Translations under genes and position numbers: made by a program
From: an uncultured Methylococcaceae bacterium
GTDB lineage: Bacteria; Pseudomonadota; Gammaproteobacteria; Methylococcales; Methylomonadaceae
DNA: 6,745 bases
Reading direction: 5' to 3'
NCBI GenBank assembly: GCA_903903365.1
Contig: CAIUYS010000086.1
Span: forward strand, 1-6,745
The notes under the pieces: model-generated
What the model was told of the DNA's origin: nothing
The model's input: the letters and a program-made list of their open reading frames with translations, nothing else
Database searches by the model: none
In this document: one piece after another, positions 1 through 6,701 of the stretch
Layout: the number at the start of each line of letters is the position of its first letter
How positions within the stretch are numbered: position 1 is the stretch's first letter

Positions 1-2625
1 AAGGAAGTGCTTCATGAACTGGATTCTGATCATGCTCTGGGTTTAAGTCAAGCCGATGCCGCAGAGCGCCTGCTTCGATACGGCCCTAACCGTCTTACCG
101 AGAAACCGCCCCGCTCCACCTGGAATTTATTATTCTCCCAGTTCAAGAGCTTTCTTATTCTGGTGCTGATTGCAGCGGCCATTTTAGCAGCCTCTATTGG
201 TGATTTAAAAGACGGCATAGTCATTTTAGTAGTTGTCGTTATTAACGCGTCCTTGGGATTTTATCAAGAATTTCAGGCTGAAAAATCACTGCATGCACTG
301 AAAAAAATGCTCGCCTTTCAAGCCAAAATACGTCGTGATGGCTACACGCTTGAAGTATCTGCCGACCAACTTGTGCCTGGCGACATTGTCATTCTGGAAG
401 CGGGCAGCAAGATACCTGCCGATGGTCGCGTTATCACCGCACATACATTGGAAGTCGACGAGTCGTCCCTGACCGGTGAGTCGATTCCTGTTACCAAACA
501 AAACCAGACACTCGCAAAGACCTCAATCCCGCTCGCAGAACGTAACAACATGCTTTATATGAATAATGCCGTTACCCGGGGACGTGCGGAAATGGTGGTG
601 ACCGCCACCGGCATGAATACCGAGATTGGCAAACTGGCGAACCTGTTAACACAAGCGGAAGAATCCGCCACCCCGCTACAAATCCAGCTTGATAGCCTGG
701 GCAAACGCCTGCTTTTAATTGCGCTGGTAGTCATTGTGCTTTTGTTTGCCAGTGCCCTGTGGCGCGGAGAACCCCTGATACAAACCGCTTTTACCGCCAT
801 CGCACTCGCCGTAGCGGCCATACCCGAAGGCTTGCCGGCAGTCGTTACAGTTACCTTGGCTTTAGGCATGCACCGTATGGCGCGTCAGCGGGCCATCGTT
901 AAACGTTTAGCCGCAGTAGAAACGCTAGGCTGCACCACGGTTATCTGTACTGACAAAACCGGCACGCTGACCGTTAATCAAATGACAGCGCGAGCACTTT
1001 TTTATAACAATCAGAGCCATAGTGTCAGCGGAGAAGGTTACAACCTGGCAGGGCAAATATTGCCCGCTAGTTCGCCAGAGGATTTATCGACTCTGCTACT
1101 GCCACTGGCACTTTGCAATAACAGCCTGTTGCAGGGCAGTCAAATTCTCGGCGATCCAATGGAAGGCGCATTATTGGTGCTTGCCGCCAAAGGCGGTATC
1201 GACCGGGATCAGGCAAATAGTCAACTACCCCGGATTGCCGAAATCCCTTTTGATGCCGAACATAAATTTATGGCGACCTTTCATCGCCTGGATGATGAAA
1301 TAAAAATATTCATTAAAGGTGCGCCTGAAGTACTGATAAAACTCAGTCAGTCGGTTGTTCATAAAAATCAAATCCCGCGTCCTTTTAATCCAAAGGACTT
1401 GTTGATACAAAACGAAAAGATGGCCGGTAGTGGTTTACGCGTATTGGCACTCGCTACACGTTCGTTGTCTGTCGATACCTTTCAAGCCAATGCCGATCTG
1501 TTTCAATATATCAAGGAGCTGAATTTTGTCGCGTTAGTCGGTTTGATGGACCCACCACGACCGGAAGTTCGCGAGGCTATCAAGCTCTGCCAGCAAGCAG
1601 GCATCGCCGTCAAAATGATTACCGGCGACCAGAAAGTAACCGCTTTTGCGATTGCACAAGAACTAGGGTTGACCGGTGAAGTGATTGATGGCAGTGAACT
1701 GTCCGGTCTGGATGATGATGCCTTGGCCTCGTGTATTAACGCTATCGGCGTTTTTGCCCGCACCGCACCTGAACAGAAAGTACGTATCATCAACGCCTTA
1801 AAAGCCGACGGCCACATCGTTGCCATGACCGGTGATGGTGTCAATGATGCCCCTGCCCTTAAAACGGCTGATATTGGTATCGCTATGGGTGTCACCGGCA
1901 CCGATGTCGCCAGGGAAGCGGCCACCATGATACTGACAGATGATAATTTCGCTACAATAGTCAAAGCCGTTAAAGAAGGCCGTGGCATTTATGATAACAT
2001 GGTCAAATTTATCCGTTTTCAGTTGTCCACCAACATCGGCGCTATCCTGGCGGTGGCTTTTGCCCCGTTACTGGGAATGCCCATCCCTTTTACCGCCGTG
2101 CAATTATTATGGATTAATATTATCATGGATGGTCCGCCCGCCATGTCTCTGGGCATTGATCCGGCCCGGACAGCCAGTATGAACGAAGCGCCCCGTAATC
2201 CGGAAGCCCGTATACTTTCATTACGCCGCTTCGGTAATCTTTTTAGCTACGGGTTAACAATGGCAACAGGTACCCTGGGCGTTTTATATTATGGCTTGCA
2301 AACCGGAGAACCCCGTCATGCCACAACCCTGGCTTTTACAACTTTTGTGCTATTTCAAGTGTTTAATGTTTTTAATGCCCGCTCTGAAAAAAACAGCACG
2401 TTTAACAAGCATTTCTTTGCCAACAGAATGCTTTGGCTGGCGCTTGCCTCTGTAATCCTGTTACAGATACTGGTAATTCATTGGCCACCGGCACAAGCCC
2501 TATTCCATACCACGGCATTGACGCAATCGGATTGGTTAATGGCTATTGGTGTTTCTGCGTCTATACTCTTACTTGAAGAATTGCGGAAGTTATTGAGGTG
2601 GGCGTTATTTCAATACAAAAAATAA
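1..2625 (+). CDS. P-type cation-transporting ATPase, P2A (SPCA/PMR1-like Ca2+/Mn2+ pump), 5' end outside window
   Basis: Inner-membrane pump that couples ATP hydrolysis to cation export, most likely Ca2+ and perhaps Mn2+. Residues are numbered from the GTG at base 7. In order: cation ATPase N-terminal domain (about 1-45); M1-M2 (about 47-86); actuator domain with TGES (156-159); M3-M4 with PEGLP (E274); phosphorylation motif DKTGT (D316); nucleotide-binding domain with KGAPE (437-441); hinge TGDGVND (608-614); M5-M10 (about 672-857). M6 carries N704 and D708 in NIIMDGPPA, as in PMR1/SPCA pumps, whereas the SERCA site I glutamate of M5 is an alanine (A679), which suggests a single ion site. 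The reading frame is open to base 1 (AAG GAA before the GTG), and homologues usually have some 10-20 more N-terminal residues, so the GTG is probably internal and the gene is truncated by the window. The CNNM/CorC-like gene follows 41 bases downstream. Family is certain; ion specificity is inferred. Confidence 0.95.
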   Translation, partial: KEVLHELDSDHALGLSQADAAERLLRYGPNRLTEKPPRSTWNLLFSQFKSFLILVLIAAAILAASIGDLKDGIVILVVVVINASLGFYQEFQAEKSLHALKKMLAFQAKIRRDGYTLEVSADQLVPGDIVILEAGSKIPADGRVITAHTLEVDESSLTGESIPVTKQNQTLAKTSIPLAERNNMLYMNNAVTRGRAEMVVTATGMNTEIGKLANLLTQAEESATPLQIQLDSLGKRLLLIALVVIVLLFASALWRGEPLIQTAFTAIALAVAAIPEGLPAVVTVTLALGMHRMARQRAIVKRLAAVETLGCTTVICTDKTGTLTVNQMTARALFYNNQSHSVSGEGYNLAGQILPASSPEDLSTLLLPLALCNNSLLQGSQILGDPMEGALLVLAAKGGIDRDQANSQLPRIAEIPFDAEHKFMATFHRLDDEIKIFIKGAPEVLIKLSQSVVHKNQIPRPFNPKDLLIQNEKMAGSGLRVLALATRSLSVDTFQANADLFQYIKELNFVALVGLMDPPRPEVREAIKLCQQAGIAVKMITGDQKVTAFAIAQELGLTGEVIDGSELSGLDDDALASCINAIGVFARTAPEQKVRIINALKADGHIVAMTGDGVNDAPALKTADIGIAMGVTGTDVAREAATMILTDDNFATIVKAVKEGRGIYDNMVKFIRFQLSTNIGAILAVAFAPLLGMPIPFTAVQLLWINIIMDGPPAMSLGIDPARTASMNEAPRNPEARILSLRRFGNLFSYGLTMATGTLGVLYYGLQTGEPRHATTLAFTTFVLFQVFNVFNARSEKNSTFNKHFFANRMLWLALASVILLQILVIHWPPAQALFHTTALTQSDWLMAIGVSASILLLEELRKLLRWALFQYKK

Positions 2626-2666
2626 GCGATGATAACTCAATTGTTACTGAAAAATACACCTAAAAT

Positions 2667-3989
2667 ATGAATAATCTTTATCTTATCGTTCTCGCTATGC
2701 TGCTGGTTGTGCTCAACGGCTTTTTTGTAGCAGCAGAGTTTAGCCTTGTTAAGTTACGACAAACCCGCATCCGCGAGATTGCCAAAACACGCGGTTGGCG
2801 TGGCCACATTCTGGCAACCGTACACTCAAAACTGGATGCCTATTTATCCGCCTGCCAGTTAGGCATTACCCTTGCATCATTGGGCTTGGGCTGGGTCGGC
2901 GAACCCGCCTTTGCAAGCGTGCTTGAGCCTGCCTTAGACAGATTGGGAGTCACCGCACCCGAACTGATACACGGCATCTCATTCGCTTGCGCCTTTACCA
3001 TCATCTCGTTTCTGCACATTGTAGTCGGTGAACTGGCGCCAAAATCAATGGCCATTCGCAATCCTGAACAGATAGGGCTCTGGAGCGCAGTACCTCTCTA
3101 TGGTTTTTATTGGCTAATGTATCCTGCCATCTGGTTACTCAACTCCAGTGCCAATTTAGTATTGCGCCTGTTTGGTTTAGGCAGTTTCCATGGTCACGAT
3201 GCGCATTACTCGGCCGACGAACTTAAACTTATCTTACGCAGCAACGACCAGGACGACCGCTTTACCCATGACGAATGGAATATTCTGGCAAAAACGCTCG
3301 ATTTCAGTACCTTGGAAGTCTCTGATCTTATGCGCCCGCGTCACGAAATGGTTGCCTTATACCGAAAAAAATCATTAAAGGCAAACCTGAAAACAGTCTA
3401 TGACAAGCGCTTTAGCCGTTATCCTTATTTCGACACTAACGGTATTGATGTGCTGGGAGTGATTCATTTAAAGGACTTGTTTTTTGCCCAACAGGAAGGT
3501 AAAGCCCAAGAAGATTTACATCAATACCTAAGACCTATTCAATACATCTCACCGGATACACCGGCACTGGAATTATTTCGATACTTTCGCATGGGCGCCG
3601 CACATTTTGCAGTCATCGGGCAAAAAGGACAAAAGCCGCAAGGCTTTATCACGCTGGATAATTTATTAAGTGCAATGGTCGGTGAAATACGCGACGAGTT
3701 CCGTCAAAACAATAATGACTGGCGTCGACTCGATGACGGCTCCTTAATCATCAAAGGCAGCCTACCCATATTCTCGCTGGAACGGATATTGGGAATCGAT
3801 ATTGAAAACGAAGAACTGGAGCTGGAAGATGAAGTATCAATCGGCGGCCTGCTTATGTCAAAATTACAGGACATTCCTGTAGAAGGCCAGAAAATTGAAT
3901 TTAATCAATTCGATATCGTAGTAAAAAAAATGAATGGCCCCACCACCCTCTTTGTTCAAGTCTATCCCAATAAAATTAACGAGAGTTAA
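2667..3989 (+). CDS. CNNM/CorC-type membrane protein (hemolysin family; DUF21, CBS pair, CorC_HlyC)
   Basis: Integral membrane protein of the family that includes CorC/MpfA and CNNM Mg2+ transporters; many members are annotated as hemolysins although the proven roles concern Mg2+ (and Co2+) efflux or homeostasis. In the 440 residues: a hydrophobic N-terminus (about 1-25), the DUF21/CNNM membrane domain (about 1-170) with LGLGWVGEPA (72-81) and the hallmark GELAPKS (121-127); a CBS pair (about 218-340) opening with SDLMRPR (219-225); and a C-terminal CorC_HlyC domain (about 352-435). The length is normal for the long form of the family and no break is visible. The start is chosen because residues 1-30 match the typical start of the family; however, there is no clear Shine-Dalgarno sequence in the bases before it. 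It lies 41 bases after the ATPase gene on the same strand with no terminator between, so co-transcription is likely. The exact ion is not determined by the sequence. Confidence 0.93.
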   Translation: MNNLYLIVLAMLLVVLNGFFVAAEFSLVKLRQTRIREIAKTRGWRGHILATVHSKLDAYLSACQLGITLASLGLGWVGEPAFASVLEPALDRLGVTAPELIHGISFACAFTIISFLHIVVGELAPKSMAIRNPEQIGLWSAVPLYGFYWLMYPAIWLLNSSANLVLRLFGLGSFHGHDAHYSADELKLILRSNDQDDRFTHDEWNILAKTLDFSTLEVSDLMRPRHEMVALYRKKSLKANLKTVYDKRFSRYPYFDTNGIDVLGVIHLKDLFFAQQEGKAQEDLHQYLRPIQYISPDTPALELFRYFRMGAAHFAVIGQKGQKPQGFITLDNLLSAMVGEIRDEFRQNNNDWRRLDDGSLIIKGSLPIFSLERILGIDIENEELELEDEVSIGGLLMSKLQDIPVEGQKIEFNQFDIVVKKMNGPTTLFVQVYPNKINES

Positions 3990-4227
3990 CACACAATGTT
4001 CACTTTTTTCGGTGCTATAGCCTTTCACTCAATAGTCAATTTTTTCAATCTTGGTAACAAACAATAAGCTTAGGCCGGAATAAGACCACCCAATCGTAGC
4101 GCGTGGTGGCGTTTCCGACACCCGTGTACCGGATGCCGGAAACGCTTATTCTCACTGATGCTTGAAAAACCTTATTCCCGTCTACGCCTGCTTTTAACCA
4201 GTGTTTTGCCACACCAAAATTTACGAT
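3990..4227. other. Intergenic region between convergent genes
   Basis: These 238 bases separate the 3' ends of the CNNM/CorC-like gene (+) and the PIN toxin gene (-). I see no supported gene. The right-hand part (4077-4186) holds nested inverted repeats, described separately. T-rich runs occur at about 4002-4009 and 4040-4046, but neither directly follows a strong GC-rich stem, so no classical intrinsic terminator can be assigned. Confidence 0.7.
4077..4186. repeat. Nested palindromic (REP/MITE-like) element
   Basis: Perfect 9-base inverted repeats, GCGTTTCCG at 4109-4117 and CGGAAACGC at 4137-4145, enclose a 19-base loop. Outside them are GGAATAAG at 4077-4084 and its exact complement CTTATTCC at 4171-4178, and also CGTAG at 4095-4099 against CTACG at 4182-4186. 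A short CCACC (4086-4090) and GGTGG (4105-4109) pair gives a third small stem. The arms are seen directly. That this is a dispersed mobile repeat is inferred from the REP-like GTAG and CTAC ends and the GCCGGAAT-type composition; only one copy is in the window. It may also serve as a bidirectional transcript end between the convergent genes, although a T-tract is lacking. Confidence 0.55.
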
Positions 4228-4629
4228 TTAGGTTAAGCTATCAACCACTAATTCTAAACCTGCAACACGATCAAAATGTTTGATATTACCAGTAGCCAAG
4301 TGCATTTTATTTGCCAAGGCCGTTGCTGCTATCAATAAATCTTCAGCTTCAATTAGCAAGCCTTTCTTTTTCAAATCTTGATAAATAGTAGCCGCCTGTT
4401 CTGCACAATGACTATCAAAATCCAGTACGGTCATGTTGCTAAACATGGCTTTCCAATAAGCATCTTCGTCCTGATTATCACCGCGTAATAATTCATACAC
4501 CGTAATAGTGGATACAGCAAATTGGTACGGTTTTATCGTTAACTGATACAAAAACGTTTTATCTTTATCAGCTTTCTTGGCGCGTTTATGAGCAATCAGT
4601 ACATTCGTGTCAAGGCAAATTATTTCCAT
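4228..4629 (-). CDS. VapC-like PIN-domain toxin (putative endoribonuclease)
   Basis: Small single-domain PIN protein of 133 residues, the usual VapC length. Toxins of this family cleave RNA, often tRNA or rRNA, using Mg2+ or Mn2+ held by acidic residues. Visible motifs: LDTNVLI near the N-terminus with D7; VYELLRG with E46; AEDLLIAATAL with D97; and ATGNIKHFD (112-120), where the position often occupied by a fourth acidic residue is N115, a common variant. The catalytic set looks intact, so the toxin is probably active. Its ATG lies inside the end of the preceding small gene (10-base overlap, 4620-4629), the standard arrangement for an antitoxin-toxin pair with translational coupling. The line I counted at 4321-4380 is about 35% GC, lower than the neighbouring metabolic genes, which hints at separate ancestry. 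RNA target unknown. Confidence 0.9.
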   Translation of the reverse strand: MEIICLDTNVLIAHKRAKKADKDKTFLYQLTIKPYQFAVSTITVYELLRGDNQDEDAYWKAMFSNMTVLDFDSHCAEQAATIYQDLKKKGLLIEAEDLLIAATALANKMHLATGNIKHFDRVAGLELVVDSLT

Positions 4630-4853
4630 TGTTGCAAATGCCGTCTTTTTTCTTCAATAGCATTAAATTCGTCATCCGACATTTCCGGACTATCAAGTAA
4701 AAATTTTTGAAATGCCGTGTGTAACGAGATGTCGTCCTCTAAAGGCACAATGGTTAATTCGACACGTTTAGCATGAAAACCTTCAGGCACGTGTATATGT
4801 ATGACACCATTTACAACGTCAGCGTATTGTTTTATCGGATTTAAGTTCATCAT
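4620..4853 (-). CDS. Putative antitoxin of the PIN-toxin pair
   Basis: Protein of 77 residues directly upstream of, and overlapping by 10 bases, the VapC-like toxin gene. I infer an antitoxin role mainly from this position and size. The N-terminal half has the pattern of a short beta-rich domain (VVNGVIHIHVPEGF, then VELTIVPLE), which looks like small antitoxin domains of the AbrB/DUF2281/AF2212 type, but I cannot assign a family firmly. The C-terminal half (about 42-77) is charged and probably helical, ending in IEEKRRHLQQWK, as expected for the flexible tail that covers a PIN active site. Two adjacent ATG codons (4853 and 4850) are possible starts; a strong GAGGAG lies 6 bases before the first and 9 before the second, so the second may be used as much as the first. 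No classical ribbon-helix-helix DNA-binding motif is evident, so autoregulation is uncertain. Confidence 0.8.
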   Translation of the reverse strand: MMNLNPIKQYADVVNGVIHIHVPEGFHAKRVELTIVPLEDDISLHTAFQKFLLDSPEMSDDEFNAIEEKRRHLQQWK

Positions 4854-4859
4854 TAAATA

Positions 4860-4865
4860 CTCCTC
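4860..4865 (-). promoter_or_regulatory. Shine-Dalgarno of the antitoxin gene
   Basis: On the minus strand the sequence is GAGGAG, a strong ribosome-binding site. It sits 6 bases before the ATG at 4853 and 9 bases before the ATG at 4850. The second spacing is as good as the first, so the annotated N-terminal methionine pair leaves the start ambiguous by one codon. The toxin gene has no comparable site of its own and probably relies on coupling. Confidence 0.7.
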
Positions 4866-4913
4866 GAATCATCTTGATTTTAGTGATTGGCGCTCAACAA
4901 ATTAAACATCAAA

Positions 4914-5516
4914 TTATTCAATTCCCTTGCCCCATTGTCCGGCATAAAAGCGTTCACTCAGGGGCATCCGGGATCGGGCGGCTAATTCGGCTTCTTTAAA
5001 ATCATTATCAAGCACGTCAACATCAGCCTGATAACCGACTGCCAGCATAGCCATAGGTTTGCAATAAGCTGGCAGATTAAAAACTTCACGGGCTTTTTCG
5101 GCATCAAAGCCGCCCATTTGATGCACAATCAAGCCCAAGGCAGTCGCTGGCAAGCATAAGTTGGCGCTGGCTGCACCGGTATCATACATTGCCCAGCGAT
5201 TAGGTTGGCCGTTATGGTTAAAATTATCCATCACAACGGCGAGTATTAACACCTGTGCATTTTTGGCCCACAGCCGGTTTTTTTCAACCACACTGGTCAA
5301 GGCATTTTCCCAACCGGTTTCATCGGTGGCTTTATTGCAAACCACAAAACGCCAGGGTTGATCATTAAAACAAGACGGCGCCCAACGTGCGGCTTCCAGT
5401 AGCGCCAGTAAATCGTCATGGCTCACGTACTTGTCAGAGTCAAACGCTCTGGGGCTCCAACGTTGTTCAATAATATCGTGGATTTTTACTTCAGTTGTTG
5501 CTGGTTTGTGTTGCAT
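4914..5516 (-). CDS. Nitroreductase-family FMN oxidoreductase
   Basis: Cytoplasmic flavoprotein of 200 residues that would use NAD(P)H to reduce nitro-aromatics, quinones or related electrophiles; the natural substrate cannot be read from the sequence. Family signs: RWSPRAF (19-25), where R19, S21 and R23 fit the N-terminal FMN-phosphate contact motif; ARWAPSCFNDQPWRFVV (43-59) with S48, N51, Q53 and P54; DTGAASANLCLPATALGL (112-129), the conserved central helix; GGFD (135-138); and VGYQ (160-163). The C-terminus R-SRMPLSERFYAGQWG is typical of one common subgroup. The length is normal and no lesion is visible. The ATG is supported by GAGG on the minus strand (5525-5528), 8 bases upstream. 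The gene begins 35 bases after the pirin gene on the same strand, so the two are likely one transcript; the antitoxin gene begins 60 bases after its stop. Confidence 0.93.
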   Translation of the reverse strand: MQHKPATTEVKIHDIIEQRWSPRAFDSDKYVSHDDLLALLEAARWAPSCFNDQPWRFVVCNKATDETGWENALTSVVEKNRLWAKNAQVLILAVVMDNFNHNGQPNRWAMYDTGAASANLCLPATALGLIVHQMGGFDAEKAREVFNLPAYCKPMAMLAVGYQADVDVLDNDFKEAELAARSRMPLSERFYAGQWGKGIE

Positions 5517-5551
5517 GTTAAGTGCCTCAATTTGATGGGATAAAAAACGGT

Positions 5552-6412
5552 TTATAATGTCAACACGCCGTTTTGGTAATCACGAAATGCCTGTTCAATT
5601 TCTTTGATGCTGTTCATGACAAACGGGCCTGATTGCACTACCGGCTCTTTTAACGGTAACGCCGCCAACACCAAAAATCGCGCAGCTTGCTCTTGTGTTG
5701 CAAGCTGTAGGTTATCGCCGTTAATCAACTGTCCCAATTGCCCTGCTTTTAAAACCGTCGCTGATGCGCCGGTGGCCAGTTCGCCTTTATAAACATAAAC
5801 CAACACGGTCTGTTGCTCACCAACCGTTATTTCAAGCTGTTGTTGCGGGCTTAACAAGACATCGAAATATAACGGCTGTGTGGTCACGCCCGTTACCGGC
5901 CCGGCTATTTTTTGGGTATCGGCTATATATTCACCGGCGATCACTTTAATATATCCAGCGTCTGCCAAGGCAATCTGCGGGATTTTTTCGGCAGCAAATT
6001 CTTGATAATGCGGTGGCTTCATTTTTTCGTTGGCGGGCAGGTTTATCCATAACTGAAAGCCGTGTAGCAAACCATTTTCCTGTTCCGGCATTTCAGAATG
6101 AATAATGCCATGCGCGGCTGTCATCCATTGCACATCGCCGGCACGCAAATGGCCTTCATTACCTAAATGATCGCGGTGCAGCATGGCACCTTCCAACATA
6201 TAGGTCACGGTCTCAAAACCGCGATGCGGATGATCAGGAAAGCCGCCGACATAATCTACCGGCTCATCAGAGCCAAATTCATCCAGCAAGATAAAAGGAT
6301 CAAAAGCGTTTTTTTGCTGCTGACTGACAATGCGTTTTAATTTAACACTGGCGCCATCTGTGGTGCTTTGCCCGGTTATCACCGCCGCAAGTTGCCGTGT
6401 TTGCTTGGTCAT
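5552..6412 (-). CDS. Pirin-family protein (bicupin; possible quercetinase-type dioxygenase)
   Basis: Cytoplasmic two-domain cupin of 286 residues, the normal pirin length. The N-terminal pirin domain (about 25-130) contains DHPHRGFETVTYMLEG (60-75) and GDVQWMTAAHGIIHSEMPE (92-110); H61, H63, H105 and E107 correspond to the metal-binding set of human pirin and of E. coli YhhW. The C-terminal Pirin_C domain (about 180-283) ends with GPFVMNSIKEIEQAFRDYQ (262-280), characteristic of the family. Some bacterial members show quercetin 2,3-dioxygenase activity in vitro; others act through protein partners, so the biological role is open. The ATG at 6412 has a good GGGAG on the minus strand (6420-6424), 7 bases upstream. 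It is the first gene of the minus-strand cluster and is followed by the nitroreductase gene. No regulator gene is visible next to it; the upstream DNA is a repeat-rich spacer. Confidence 0.95.
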   Translation of the reverse strand: MTKQTRQLAAVITGQSTTDGASVKLKRIVSQQQKNAFDPFILLDEFGSDEPVDYVGGFPDHPHRGFETVTYMLEGAMLHRDHLGNEGHLRAGDVQWMTAAHGIIHSEMPEQENGLLHGFQLWINLPANEKMKPPHYQEFAAEKIPQIALADAGYIKVIAGEYIADTQKIAGPVTGVTTQPLYFDVLLSPQQQLEITVGEQQTVLVYVYKGELATGASATVLKAGQLGQLINGDNLQLATQEQAARFLVLAALPLKEPVVQSGPFVMNSIKEIEQAFRDYQNGVLTL

Positions 6413-6535
6413 TGTTAATCTCCCATGATTTAGTTTAGCTCAGAATAATATGCAGGATCGTTTGTTCGCGGAAATTATCGACTACGCGTAACCGGAGTTG
6501 AAACCTTGTTCCCCATGTTTTAAAATAACATCAAT

Positions 6536-6583
6536 CTACCCTGCCATTAATAATATAGTTTAGTAGGGTGCGCATCGCGCACC
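6536..6583 (+). repeat. REP-like repeat unit, copy 1 (direct)
   Basis: The unit has an AT-rich left part (6536-6562, starting CTACCCTGCCATTAAT) and a palindromic right part (6563-6583). The right part opens with GTAG, then forms a perfect hairpin GGTGCGC-ATC-GCGCACC at 6567-6583 (7-base-pair stem, 3-base loop). GTAG next to a short palindrome is the known design of REP sequences, which RAYT-type transposases recognise. No such transposase gene lies in the window. Confidence 0.75.
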
Positions 6584-6676
6584 ACAACCATGCCAGAAAA
6601 ATAAACCTAATAGGCACCCGATAGAAAAAATAATAGATTTTGGTGCAAATGAAACCGTTTAGTGGATGCTATTTCA

Positions 6677-6697
6677 GGTGCGCGATGCGCACCCTAC
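6677..6697 (-). repeat. REP-like repeat, inverted copy
   Basis: Exact reverse complement, over all 21 bases, of the palindromic part of copy 1 at 6563-6583; the GTAG head appears here as CTAC at 6694-6697. With the next direct copy it forms a head-facing inverted pair separated by 28 bases, the arrangement called a BIME or REPIN. The AT-rich left part of the direct units is not found beside this copy. Confidence 0.75.
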
Positions 6698-6701
6698 CTG
6701 G

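Noticed and set aside
7..9. GTG at base 7 as the true start of the ATPase, with AAGGAA before it as ribosome-binding site
   Set aside because: AAGGAA touches the GTG with no spacer, the frame stays open to base 1, and homologues carry extra N-terminal residues before this point. More likely the gene continues to the left.
1503..1988. 161-codon open frame on the minus strand inside the ATPase gene
   Set aside because: It lies antisense to the conserved hinge and nucleotide-binding region of a clear ATPase; its Ser/Ala-rich composition is typical of a reverse-strand shadow.
3996..4067. Short + strand reading frame of 23 codons (MFTFFGAIAFHS...) just after the CNNM/CorC-like gene
   Set aside because: It begins 7 bases after the upstream stop with a weak GAGAG before it, but it is very short, not recognisable and can arise by chance in this AT-rich spacer.
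4201..4214. GTGT...ACAC stem as a terminator for the toxin gene
   Set aside because: Only four base pairs, no GC-rich stem and no good T-tract in the required orientation.
6445..6472. Sigma-70 promoter for the pirin gene (TATTAT as -10 on the minus strand)
   Set aside because: The hexamer is plausible but the sequence at -35 spacing (TTTCCG) matches the consensus poorly; too weak to call.
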